A stretch of 64,000 nt of DNA from Hymenopus coronatus. Its lineage: Eukaryota > Arthropoda > Insecta > Mantodea > Hymenopodidae. Made by a program: the position numbers and the translations under genes. The stretch covers positions 16,041,001-16,105,000 of the forward strand of contig CM060899.1 of the NCBI GenBank assembly GCA_030762935.1, in the 5' to 3' direction. Below the pieces are notes generated by a model. That model saw only the letters and a program-made list of their open reading frames with translations, did no database searches and was not told the DNA's origin. This document shows, one piece after another, positions 49,867-60,831 of the stretch (position 1 is its first letter; every line of letters starts with the position of its first letter).

Positions 49867-51378
49867 CAAGAAGCATATATAGGAGCAGTGAGAAATGAGC
49901 GAGATTGAAAGCTGACTTGATTGGCTCTAATTTATTGTAAAAAACTATTTAAGATTTTTTTCTCCAAAAATGAGAGATCAAAATATCTTCAGGGCACTAT
50001 TAGCACATGTTAAAAGAGTTTTTAAACAGGTCATCCACAAGGCCCTGAGATAAATAATTACCATGTTTTAACTTTCACAACTTTCACTTTCTTCTGTTTA
50101 ACCTAAATCATGGGGTCCTCAAGTATTGCTCACTGTGAACATGGCAAACAAAACCAAACAGGCTTACTTACTACCAAACTATAATTAAAGTTTATCTCTA
50201 TTAAGAAAAAGTAAATCAAAGAATATTATGTAGAATAGTCTATAGAAGAGTGAATAGAGAAAGTTATATGAATACAATACATGAACATTTTATTTTCTCT
50301 ACTATGTGTAGCAAGAACAGAAAGTGTTTTATTTCACACAAAAACTGAATATTGAAATTTTAGCATATATATGCTTTGATAATAATGCATTTAGAATGTT
50401 TGCAATAATTCTTTCACTCCACCTTTACACCAAATTATCAGAAAGCAATGTTAATACTCAGAATTTAAAATATTGTCTATAATATATTTAATTCATTATA
50501 AAAAATTACCTTCATTTCCTAAATATTAAAATGGCTTAATTCTAACAGTTATGTAAATAGGTATTTTACATTTACATTCAATATCTTCCTATTTTTATTA
50601 TTTGTCTATTTACATTAATGTTAATTCTTTTGTTATGACATTAACACTTAATATTAACTTATTATGTAATAGTACACTTGGTATGTCACTAAAGCCCTAA
50701 TATGCAAAAATAGAATTTTAAAATTTTAGAAAAAAATGCATTTTGGAGAGTGACTGTATGCATTTGATTTTTTTTTTTTAATCTTTATATATATTTATAT
50801 AAATCAAGATTTTATTTTTATATTGAAAATGTTTTATTTAAATATAAATAACAAATATTGAGACACCATTTGTGTATTGTGTGTGAGAGAGAGGGGGGAT
50901 GCACACATGCACGCACACACACACAATAAACTCACACAGAATAAATCAAAAACCAAAGTCAGTTACATACCACTAAACTGAATATTTAAGTTCAACTTTT
51001 TCCAAGAATGCAACATGAATATTTTAAAGAGATTACCCTGAGTGTTTAACTTCTGCAGTCAGATCACCACTATTCCCCCTCATTTGAAGCTGGTGACAAT
51101 GAATGAACAGTACTAAATATCATGTTTTTTTATAATTTTCTAAGCTGCATAACACCAAAAATGTGGTACACCGTTGAAAACAATTTGCCTCAAATCACTA
51201 CATAAATGTCCTTACCCTGTTATTGGAATTATAAGATTAAGAAAGGAAACACTGGTCATCATGAAAATTGTGTCATGAGTGATATATACAATGTTTAATT
51301 AATTGTGCAACCCTTATGAGGAAAACGTTACTGAAAGTTGCCAGTTGCTTCTTATTTTTATAGTATGATACATTACTA
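49867..51378. other. AT-rich DNA, nothing recognised
   Basis: A short CA repeat near 50910 is the only notable feature. Confidence 0.45.
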
Positions 51379-52683
51379 ATGTTACATTACTGAAAGTCAC
51401 GAGCAACCCATTGTAAAAATTTAAATTTCAACAATGTAACGAAACGAATTGCAGGATCGTAATCTACAGACTTTAAGCCACATGTTGACATATTGTGACG
51501 TCATTAGCTTCTATCACGTGACCACAGACAGTGTTTGAAAAATGGCTGACATTGATGTTTAGTTTCGACAGCGTGGTCATTGAATTCCTTGTGAAAGAAG
51601 GAAAATCTGCTCCTGAAATTCATCTCAGACTTCAACGTGCGTATGGAGGTGTCTGCATGGGTGCCAGCAGTGTTAGAAGATGGGTGAAACATTTCAAAGA
51701 TGGAAACACGAGTCTGCAAAATGCGTCTCGTAGCGAGCGTCCTCGAACTGCCTCTACAGAACGCAACAAGGAAAGAGTTGATGAGCTCATTACAGGAGAT
51801 AGGCGTTTCACTGTGAATGAAATTGCTGCGAAACTTAGAATAGGACATAGTGCAGTGCAAGAAATGATCCACAGCTTGGGTTACCGAAAGGTCTGTGCCC
51901 GTTGGGTCCCCCGTTTATTGACTGAAGACCACAAACTTCAGAGAAGAACTATTGCACAAAACCTTCTTTAGAGATTTCATAATGAAGGTGATGAATTTTT
52001 GACGTGTATTGTGACTGGAGATGAGAGCTGGTTCCATCACTATGAGCCAGAAACGAAACGTCAGAGTATGGAATGGCACCACTTGAACTCACCATTGAAG
52101 AAGAAAGCGAAGACAGTGCAGTCTGTAGGAAAAGTTATGGGAAGTGTCTTTTGAGATGCACAAGGTTGCATTCTGGTTGACTTTCTTGAACCTGGACAAA
52201 CTATAAATTCTGCCCGCTACATCAAGACACTTCTGAAGCTCTGTCGGGCTTTGCGTGATAAACGCCCTGGAAAGAGGATCATCCTTCAACAGGATCGCGT
52301 CCGCATACTGCCCGTGCCACTATGGGGAAGATCAGGGCATTAGGGTGGGAAACTCTTCCACATCCTCCCTACAGTCCCGACTTGGCACCCTCCGACTACC
52401 ATCTTTTCGGTTCTGTGAAGGAGCAGATGCGTGGCCAACACTAGAGACGCTGGAGGATATTCGGAAAGCAGTGTGTCAGGGTCTGCGGGCAGCTGGAACA
52501 GAGTTCTATCGTAAGGGCATTTTCAAACTTGTAGAACGATGGGAAAAATGTGTGCAAAACAATGGAGACTATGTCGAAAAGTGAAAGAAAGTCTGTAGAA
52601 TATGATGATGTATTTGGTTTGGCTTAAAAATAAATATTAAGATTGTAAAACAGTGTTGCTCATGACTTTCAGTATGCCCCTCG
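51379..52683 (+). mobile_element. Mariner element 5 (about 1.3 kb)
   Basis: Inverted ends share ACTGAAAGTCACGAGCAAC on the left and ACTGAAAGTCATGAGCAAC from the right. The outermost bases on the left have diverged. TA flanks both proposed edges. It is a different lineage from elements 1-4. Confidence 0.88.
51542..52584 (+). pseudogene. Mariner transposase (element 5), broken
   Basis: It starts MADIDV and hits a stop at once. It then reads VIEFLVKEGKSAPEIHLRLQ, GASSVRRWVKHFKDG, a SERPRTAS block and VCARWVPRLLTEDHK. After another stop it reads VTGDESWFHHYEPETKRQS, the first catalytic Asp region, then ILVDFLEPGQTI. The HDNARPH region has a small deletion and a frameshift. A later frame reads SPDLAPSDYHLF and ends NNGDYVEK. 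Three or more disabling changes are present. Confidence 0.9.
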
Positions 52684-52986
52684 TAGTAAGTTGAAACTAA
52701 ATATGAATGTAGAGAGATATAGAGGATGAATAAACACACTTAAAAGGATGAGTTGGTCTTATCTCAGTTCTTTATTGTGAGGAAGGACTAACATATGTCC
52801 ACTTATAAACAGACAAAACAAAAATTCATTTACAGTCAATCTCTTCAGTTCTGAAAACTGTTTCAGAGTGCAGATGTGATTTACTAAGAATATTAAAACT
52901 CAAGTAAAATTTTTGTCTTAAAATTCTACAAAAAAGTTTGTGATGTGCTGTAAAATGTATTTAACATTTCATTTTACTTGTTAACA

Positions 52987-54360
52987 ATGCCATGTAAGTG
53001 CATAAATAATCCTAATAGTTTCTGTTACATTTGCGATGAAGTAGTCAATTCTGCAAATTACAAAACCAAGATAACTGTAAGACTTGCTACACAAATTTTC
53101 TGGATGGTTTACTCACAAGAGATCTTTGACCCCTTTTCTATTCCACTTGGCTGGAACCAACAAGTCACACTGATGACTGTCTATTTTGTATGGTTCCACC
53201 ACTCCAGAGTACAACGAACTATGAAAGTAAGACTATTGTATACCCCAGTATAAATTGTGCTACTTGTCCTGTAACCCATAGTGATGCTGTTCCAACACCC
53301 CCTAGATCATACTCCATAGACTCAGAAGATGAACCTTGTGATTCACAACCAACCATATCTACAATTCTTAACTTTGCATCTTATGTTAAATCTGAACATC
53401 ACAAAGTTAGCCACAGTGAATCAAATACTTTAGTCAGAGACCTGCAACTTACTAAAGCCAAGGCAGAGCTGTTAGCCTTCAAACTGCATCAATGGAACTA
53501 TCTAGCCAAAAATTGAAAGTGACATTTTTTCATGAATGTCAGAAACATCTTGAGAAATATTTTTCTGCGGAAGGAAATTTTGTGTGTTGCACTGATGTTA
53601 GTGGCTACTGAGTGCTCTGATTAGTAGCAATTGTTTATAGATGATTAAAAATTAGGTCTCAAAACTTTATTAAGCCATAATGGCAATCAGTTTACGTCAA
53701 TTCCTAATGGTTATTCTATGTATATGAAGCAATCATATGCCAGTCTGAAACTCCTTGATTCAATTCATTATAACATGTATAATTGAAAAATATGTGTGGA
53801 CTTTCACGTAATCGCAATATTAAGTTGACGTCAAAGTATTGAAACTGGAAAACTGAATCTTAAACATGACCCTCTGGTGGAATCTGAGAATATTTAAATT
53901 TTTCCACTACATATAAAACTTGGCCTCACCAAAAACTTTGCTAAAAAGTTATACCAAAATGGATTGGCATTCAAACATGTAGTTACAAAATTTCCTAGAA
54001 TCAGTGAGAAGTTAAAGGAGGGATTTTTGTCAAGACGAGAAATCTGAACATCTTTTAAATGATGTTGAGAAAAAGGCATGGATTTCTTTCAGAGAAGTCA
54101 TAAACAATGTTTTGGGAAGCAAACAATCTGCAAACTGTGAGGATCTTGTTACAAATGTGCTGTCATCTTATCACAAAGTAAGCAATGAAAATGGCAAATG
54201 TTTCCACCAACAAATACCATTAATAGAAAAACGTTATCACGGAAAGTGGAGTACAAGAATGCTTGCTGACTACTGCTGGACAGTTATCAGGAACGCTCCT
54301 CAACTCAACTACAAGAGGGAAACAAAGAGAAAGCTATTTGGTAAGTGTAAGTTATCATAA
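52987..54360 (+). pseudogene. Relic of an uncharacterised repeated protein family
   Basis: Pieces recall a large protein of unknown function found in many copies in insects and cnidarians. The start is MPCKCINNPNSFCYICDEVV, a Cys-rich N-terminus. Then come LVRDLQLTKAKAELLAFKL with HQWNYL near 53430-53510, and an LGSKQSANCEDLV segment near 54110. The last piece is IEKRYHGKWSTRMLADYCW near 54220-54280. Between them the middle third is mostly deleted and the frames are broken. The high copy number of the family suggests a mobile element, but I cannot name its class. Confidence 0.55.
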
Positions 54361-55641
54361 ATTGTTGTACATTTCACAGATAGATTTTTAATAGAAAGAA
54401 TGCCTATCGCATTTTTCCTTTAAATCATTATCAAACCAGAACCATTTTAGCATTTTTGTTCAGCATAATATAATCCTTAAGAAAAGTGACATTTCGTTCA
54501 CTTTACAAACAAAAAGTCAAAATTTGTTGTCCAATGAAATCAGAATGAATTACTCACTAATTGAAAGCAACTATTTTGGCACTTATCCAGGAGGGTTTCT
54601 TCTCGATACTTTACCTATGAAAAAAACTCCCTGCAAAATACATCTTTTAGGTAATTGGTATTCACATAAGCTCGCACAAATGTTTGCAGAAATATTTCAT
54701 TTATCGCCTGTGAATGTCCTGTTCTAAATTGCAAAATAGGATTTTGATTTAAGTGAGGCAGCATCCCTGCTATTTTATGCACTACTTTGGTTTCACTTAT
54801 CATTGCTCCTGTACTATATAAACTCCAACATCTAGTTTCGTTAGGAGCATAATAAGTAAAAATATGATTTCCAACTGTTGAAGCCCCTATATCTGTTGCT
54901 AATAAGAGCCACTTATGGAAAAGGTAGTTGCATGCTAATGATATTAATAAATCATTGAATTGCTTGTCTTTTTCAATGAAAGGGCATTGATAACCTAGCA
55001 GTTGAGCACCCTTAAACCTCAATAATCATCATTATCATCATTTTTCAGTTATATACAGTAAGTAACATACACAACAATGGTTTCTGCCAAATTAGTAGCA
55101 TAATTAAAAATTAACTCTGCAATTTATTCATATTTTATAAAATACTTTAGTTAAAATATTACTTTTTTTTTAATAATTAAAAATGAATTCTGCAATTTAT
55201 TTATATTTTATAGCATACTTTAGTTAAAGTATGTCTTTTTTAATGAATAGTAACTTGCATTGCACAAATAATTTTAAAAAACAGTAAAAAAAATGTAACA
55301 AAAACTAACATCTCTGGAGTTCATTTTAAAATATGTGTGAAAATTGTCATAATATTTTATATTTAATCTGATTCCTGTATTAAAATTTATAATGAATTGT
55401 CCTAAAATTAGGACTTTTAAATTTCAGATCCATCACCTTAAGTTTATGAAGTTAGGGATATTCAGATTCTACTGATTCTGAAGTTTATATACTTATTTAT
55501 TTATACTAAGCACTCATACAAGGAATATGGCTATACATCAGCCCAGGAATTTATCATGGCATATTCCTACCCAAGTTTTCCTTATAATCTATCACATTAT
55601 TTTAATCATAAAGACGATAGTAGTACCAATGATGGTGGTTG

Positions 55642-55673
<32 letters not shown>

Positions 55674-56809
55674 ATATTTTTATCATTTTTAAGTTATGCT
55701 GGTCTATGTAAAACACCTGCATACATTGTATTGTGATCATGTACATCAAGGTTCATTGTGAAGTTACTGTAATTATCTGCAAGATACCTCAAAGGAGAAT
55801 ATACCTATACATTCACAAACAAGAGTAAGACCTACTGGGTTTTAAATATGGACTTACATGAATGACGGATCACAGTGCCGCAGATAGCTGTATGGCCTTC
55901 CGTTCTTTCCTTTTTTTTAAATGGTTTATTGTGCTGAATTACTCCAGAATAATATTCCATAGCACAAAAGGAAGTAAAAGAATTCTAAATATGCCGTTCT
56001 TAAGCCATTTGAGCTTAGTTCCTCTGCTTAGCAAAGCAAGCAGAGCCAACATTTGGTAGCATACTTTCGTGATTTTTCCAACTGAGCTCTTCATCTATTT
56101 GGAGATTTTGCACAAGATATTTTGTTAATGGTATAATTGCATAAGTGATTATTACTTAACCTATTTGTGTATGCTTTGTTTTGAATTTAATTTTCTTTTT
56201 TCAAAGTTTAATGAGAGCTTGTTAGCTTCAAACAAAATGTTGAGCTGTTTGCGTGTTTTATTGACTGAATCTGTTAATTACTGATGTGGAATATGTGACT
56301 TCTAAACCTATTCGATTACCACAAACTGTGGATGTTCCTTTTAGCTACATTTTCATAGGCTGGCAACATTGATTTAATGCTTATTTTTCCGCTTTTAGCA
56401 TGTTATGTAATATAGTTGATGATGGCGTTAAACAGGTACCAACATTGAATATGACTTCCTTGGAGTAACATCTGGTTCATGTAATCTTTACTTGCGATAT
56501 CGCCGGATATAATAATGGCCGGAATCCGATGTATTTTGCAAATAAAATATTGGTTGCTAGTTCGGAAGTTACACAAAAGTGAACATGAATACTTTCTGAA
56601 GTCACTAATTTTATACTAAATAAAACGACACCTTATTGCATGTTCGATGGAAGGTCACGTCACTCCGTATGATTTAGCACAAAACCCACAAACAACACAG
56701 GAAGGTTTATATATTATTTATTCCCTCCTAATTTTATGCGCTTTTTCACACATTAGTGTTTATGTATAAGTGATATTCTTACACTTCCTCCAGCTTGCTT
56801 GGGCGGCCA
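54361..56809. other. Intergenic DNA, nothing firm recognised
   Basis: Open frames at 54524-55022 on both strands have no recognisable motifs. A GGTGGC repeat occurs at 55640-55672. Confidence 0.4.
55640..55672. repeat. (GGTGGC)n short tandem repeat
   Basis: About five GC-rich hexamer units in an AT-rich setting. Confidence 0.85.
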
Positions 56810-56967
56810 GTTGGAGCGGAAGAGGACAAAACGGAGAGAGAGGAACCGGTTTAGTTGAAAAATGAACTCGTCATTTCGAAAGAATCGAATAAGTCTCGAG
56901 TATTTTGTTTCTTTGGTTATTTGCTTACGAATTCCGACAGACTACACGGTTAGCCTTAGATATCCGG
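56810..56967 (+). other. Probable 5' UTR exon of the MADF gene
   Basis: A GC-richer stretch ends in CCGG followed by GTGAGT, a strong donor. An acceptor (TTTTGTGCAG) follows 160 bases later, just ahead of the MADF start. An ATG at 56862 opens a short frame (MNSSFRKNRISLEYF). After splicing this frame continues and ends in TGA overlapping the MADF start codon, so it would be an upstream ORF. The transcription start is not defined. Confidence 0.5.
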
Positions 56968-57146
56968 GTGAGTCATTGTTGATTTCAGCTTCGGTTAGAG
57001 AGGATGAGAACAGGAAAGAAGAATAGAGTAAATTTAGTGCCAGTGCTTTGTAGGTGGAATTAACCGGGTGGGGAGTATGGTTCCTATGTTGTTTCTACCT
57101 CGCAATACTACCTTTTATTTTGTGCAGACCTGCCTAACGAGTACTC

Positions 57147-57545
57147 ATGATGGAGACTATAGGCAGCTCATGTATTTTAGCGAGAAAAATGGAGTGGACG
57201 AAAGAAAAGACAATCCAATTAATTAACGAGATTCATGGAAAACCCGTAATCTGGGATATATCTCTGAAGGATTACAAAAAGAAAAATAAGAAAATTGAAT
57301 GTTTACGTGAGCTTGCCCATATCTTTGAATGTACGCAGGAAGACATAGAAAAAAAAATTACATCACTGCGATCCCAGTATAGCAGGGAATTACAAAAGGT
57401 GCAAAAAAGCCGAAAAAGTGGAAGTGGCGCCGACGATATTTACCACTCAAAGTGGTTTGGATTTCCTCTTATGGGATTCATGAGATGTGGAAATGTGCCA
57501 AATGCAGTGAGAACAAATATTTCAGAGGAAAAACAGTTACATTCG
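57147..57545 (+). CDS. MADF-domain gene, coding exon 1
   Basis: It encodes a MADF domain, a Myb/SANT-like DNA- or protein-binding fold, at about residues 23-113. Signatures are TIQLINEIHGKPVIWD, the KDYKKKNKK stretch, CLRELAHIF and ITSLRSQYSRELQKVQKS, with KWFGFPLMGFM closing the domain. The start is the first of two adjacent ATGs, 20 bases after an acceptor. Two phase-0 donors are possible: GTGAGA after 57506, or GTAGTT after 57545. I chose the second because it keeps a SEEKQLHS tail, but the first is closer to consensus. The predicted protein is about 272 or 259 aa. MADF proteins occur both as host regulators and as the second protein of PIF/Harbinger transposons. Confidence 0.75.
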
Positions 57546-58768
57546 GTAGTTAATATATTTTTGAATATATAATTAAAGTGTGATAAATGTTATATTTTGT
57601 GTAAACCTATATCAATGTTTATGATTAGAACATTCATCTCTTTAAGTACCTATGATGTACCAGATTTTTATATAAATCTGTTTGCCGCCATGCTCTACCA
57701 TAATTAGCTACAAAGTAACTGATGAACTTGTCCCTCACCTCCTTTGAAAAGAAAGTATTTCTTCTAGGTAATCTTCGTAATGGACAAAAGCCAAATGCTT
57801 CTCTTTCATCTCTCCAGGCATTAGAAATAGTAATGCCACTTTCAGTGGTTTCCATGTCAAACAATCCAGGTGAAGAATAGACATATACTGTTGTTACAGT
57901 CCTAAAAAATATTGCTACATAGTAATAGTAAAAATCACTGAAATTGTCATTTTAACTCTCAGCAAGTGGGTTTCTTAACACAGAATACAACATTCCCAAT
58001 GTGTTTTCAACTATATTGTGAGCTCTTGATAGTCTAAAATTGTAAATTCTTTCATAAAACCCTTTTGCATGAGAGCCACTGTATGTTTTCAAAATTCTGG
58101 TTGTTAGTGGGAAAGTGTCATCTGGTACTATTACAAACAGAATGCTGTTTGCTCTGCATGGTAGTGGTTGATACTGTGGAAGATTTAAAGTATTATTTTC
58201 CACTCTGTCATATAATGTAATATTTTTTAAATACTCCCCCCTCCAAAATCCAGTCTTAGCATCCTGTATCAATGAAAGCAAAATTATCAAAGCATCTACT
58301 GTTGCTAACAGTACAATACATTTGTAATTAAAATAAAAACTTCTAGTATTAGCAGGGGCTTGTATTACAACAACTCTGCGGTTCAATGCTCCAAAGCTGG
58401 GAGGGAAATTGTACTTTATTTTGACGCCTTGTTGTCTTTCTTGCCATTCCACTTAAGTCAGGTTCCCTAAAATTGGTTGAGAAGAAGAATAAAGCTAATC
58501 CATGAATTGTGAAGATTTTCATTACAATAACAATTTCTTTATTATAATTATTATGATCATCATCATCGTCATTGTTGCAATTGTGATTATTATTATTATT
58601 ATTATAATTGCTGTGGTATTTAAATTGATGAATACTTATGCCATGTTCAAGTACATGTATTGTTTTACTAATAATTTATATTTGAAATTCACTGTGACTT
58701 CATAGTCAGCTCTAAGTGAGTACAAAATATCCATTATTTTATTATTAATTTTTCTCTTTTATCACTAG
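57546..58768 (+). other. Intron of the MADF gene, holding an antisense Harbinger transposase relic
   Basis: It is bounded by the donor discussed for exon 1 and by the acceptor CTTTTATCACTAG. It contains the transposase relic at 57634-58470 and an ATT-rich simple repeat near 58530-58610 that gives a meaningless Ile/Val-rich open frame. Confidence 0.65.
57634..58470 (-). pseudogene. PIF/Harbinger (HARBI1-like) transposase relic
   Basis: The 166-codon frame at 57952-58452 has the catalytic core of a HARBI1-like transposase. It includes NFPPSFGALNRRVVVIQAPA, where the first Asp (GA-D-G) has become Asn; SFYFNYK; VPDDTFPL with the second Asp; and LSRAHNIVENTLG with the catalytic Glu. The second frame at 57634-57864 matches the C-terminus (FDMETTESG, SNAWRDE, RDKFISYFV). 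The N-terminal part and the piece between the two frames are missing. It is antisense to the MADF gene, inside its intron, and inactive. Confidence 0.85.
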
Positions 58769-59188
58769 GATGACACTGCAAGCATAGTTTCTGTAGAATC
58801 TGATGATGCAACACTGACCGTGGAAACACAAATCCAGCACACTACTTCTGACACTGATCCAGATAACAGCCCAAACAAGAGGTCATCCCTAAAAAGAAGA
58901 AATAGAGATGACGACTTCATGGATGCAGTTATTCCAAGAATGCAGGTGATAAAGGATTCGCATGAAAATAAAACCTTGCCATCAAGGGATGAAAATGACG
59001 TGTTTGGTGAACTTGTGGCAGCCGAAATGCGAAAAATAAAAGATCCTTATGTGCACGCCAGAACAAAACTAAATATACATCAACTACTATTTGAAGCTCA
59101 GTTCAGTAATCCCTTTACGCCATCAACACCTGTAAATAGTCCACCACCATTTATTGCATTAGGTGCCAAAATGTATCAGGAAACATAA
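58769..59188 (+). CDS. MADF-domain gene, terminal exon with BESS-like region
   Basis: It starts in phase 0 after TATCACTAG with DDTASIVSVESDDATL, an acidic Ser/Thr-rich linker. A basic patch (KRSSLKRRNR), a possible nuclear signal, follows. The region DVFGELVAAEMRKIKDPYVH and the following KLNIHQLLFEAQF resembles the BESS/short C-terminal dimerisation region of MADF-BESS proteins. It ends at TAA after AKMYQET. The reading frame is intact and there is no damage, in contrast to the antisense transposase in the intron. Confidence 0.72.
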   Translation, partial: DDTASIVSVESDDATLTVETQIQHTTSDTDPDNSPNKRSSLKRRNRDDDFMDAVIPRMQVIKDSHENKTLPSRDENDVFGELVAAEMRKIKDPYVHARTKLNIHQLLFEAQFSNPFTPSTPVNSPPPFIALGAKMYQET

Positions 59189-60547
59189 ACACTAGTTGTT
59201 GAAACAATTACCAAATACTACACCTAATAATTCAGGCATTCCATATTAACAGAGGTTACATTCAGGCACATAAAATGTCTAAACAATCCAAAATAAATTA
59301 GCTAAAACTTAAAATATGAAATCACTGGGTTGAACTAAATTAAACTGTCTAAATTTTATTCTAACAAATTATTATAATTCCTACCATACCTGTGGTAATG
59401 GGTGTTATACAAATGGGATATAGTGCTGGAGGTTAAAAAGATTTTACTTGAAACTCTGCAAGTTAAAATTGCCGAACATTTTGACAAAACTAAATATGTT
59501 AGCTGAAATAATAATGATCAAAATATATATAAAGTTTTGTGTTCAATACTACATATATTTTAGCCACAATTAAAAAGTGATAGGTGTTGCAGAGTTGGGA
59601 TTACATATACTGCATAACCAAAATAAAAGAAAAGGCATTATGCAATAATAATATAAGAGATGATGTATGCTATAGTTTATTATATATCAAACAGAAAAAT
59701 ACTTTTTGTAATGTTAAAACCATACCAAACTGTTACCACAAATGGAAACTAAAAGATAATCATTAATGATAAAGAAGTTTAAGGTACAATCATGTTGCTA
59801 GGTGAGACACAGGTACAGTTTGAGTCTGCAGAGATCCCATTGCTTTTATTATGTAATTTAACAGACTTAGTTTTTAATCACAGAATACCTGTATAGTTCA
59901 TCAAAAGTTTTGCTAATATCCCTACCTTTCTTGTAAGAAGTAAAGTTTCACTTATAGTCATACTCTGTTGTCATGTATTTGTTTATTTTGTTCTTAGTGG
60001 CCAATTCTTGTGCTTTTATACTCATCTCAGAGTTGACAGATATACAAATTTTGTATTTCATTCAACAACTCTATGTCCATCGGCAATACTGCTTTACTTA
60101 CATATACAGGATCGAAGGGAGTTACTTTTAAGCTTGTCTGTCGGCTAGGTAAATCTGTGCTAAGTTTATGTCCCAATTTGAATGTCTAGTACTGATGCAG
60201 TTGCTTCTTATTTGAGCTAGAGTTTTATTTGTTCTTTCTGTCTAGCTATTTGTCTGTGGGTGGATAGCTGGTGAACTGAGGGATATACTAAGGCAGCATT
60301 CATTAGCAGCAACAATGCGCTAAGTTAATGGTGTGATTTATCCAGAAAACATAACATGACACAGATCCTGACTTCATTTGTGAAAATAAGAAAAGTATAA
60401 TGTAAAATATTCTGGCTAGGAAGCACTTGTTCAACTTATTCTGATAATAATTAGTTCATATATCTTATAGATACATATGCAGCTAATGAATCATTAAATA
60501 TCATTGATTGATGTTTGGAGGAATTTAGTAACAGTGACGGTAAAATT
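59189..60547. other. AT-rich DNA downstream of the MADF gene
   Basis: No gene is recognised. Confidence 0.5.
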
Positions 60548-60802
60548 ATATGTTTTATTAATTTGTTGAGTTGATTTTTTAACACTACACCATTTATTTT
60601 GTTATTATGAGGGACTAGTTTCGAAAGCATATGTTTTCATTTTCAACCTCACGGGTCCAACTGCCATTGCTGGCTGCATTTGCTTGTACTCTCTTTTCTG
60701 GTGGCAAAATGATGAACTTCTTAACTAAGCTGTCTACTGGTGGGATTTCAAAGTTTATTAGGCGATCTTTGTTTTTCCATATGAGGATGTTTTCCCAGGT
60801 TG
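60548..60802 (-). repeat. PLE terminal repeat, left, inverted
   Basis: It matches 62473-62726 in reverse complement with modest divergence, from ATATGTTTTATTAATTTG to the CCCAGGTTG end. Its - strand still reads the C-terminal coding part of the element as an open frame of 68 codons (FEIPPVDSLVKKF, GSWTREVENE). Confidence 0.93.
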
Positions 60803-60831
60803 CAGAAATCCAAATTGCCACAAAAAACTTA

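Noticed and set aside
54615..55022. A 135-codon - strand open frame
   Set aside because: No motif, no splice context and overlap with an equally uninformative + strand frame. It may belong to the neighbouring decayed element, but I cannot show it.
58502..58705. An Ile/Val-rich open frame that looks like a membrane segment
   Set aside because: It comes from an ATT/ATC-rich simple repeat inside the MADF intron.
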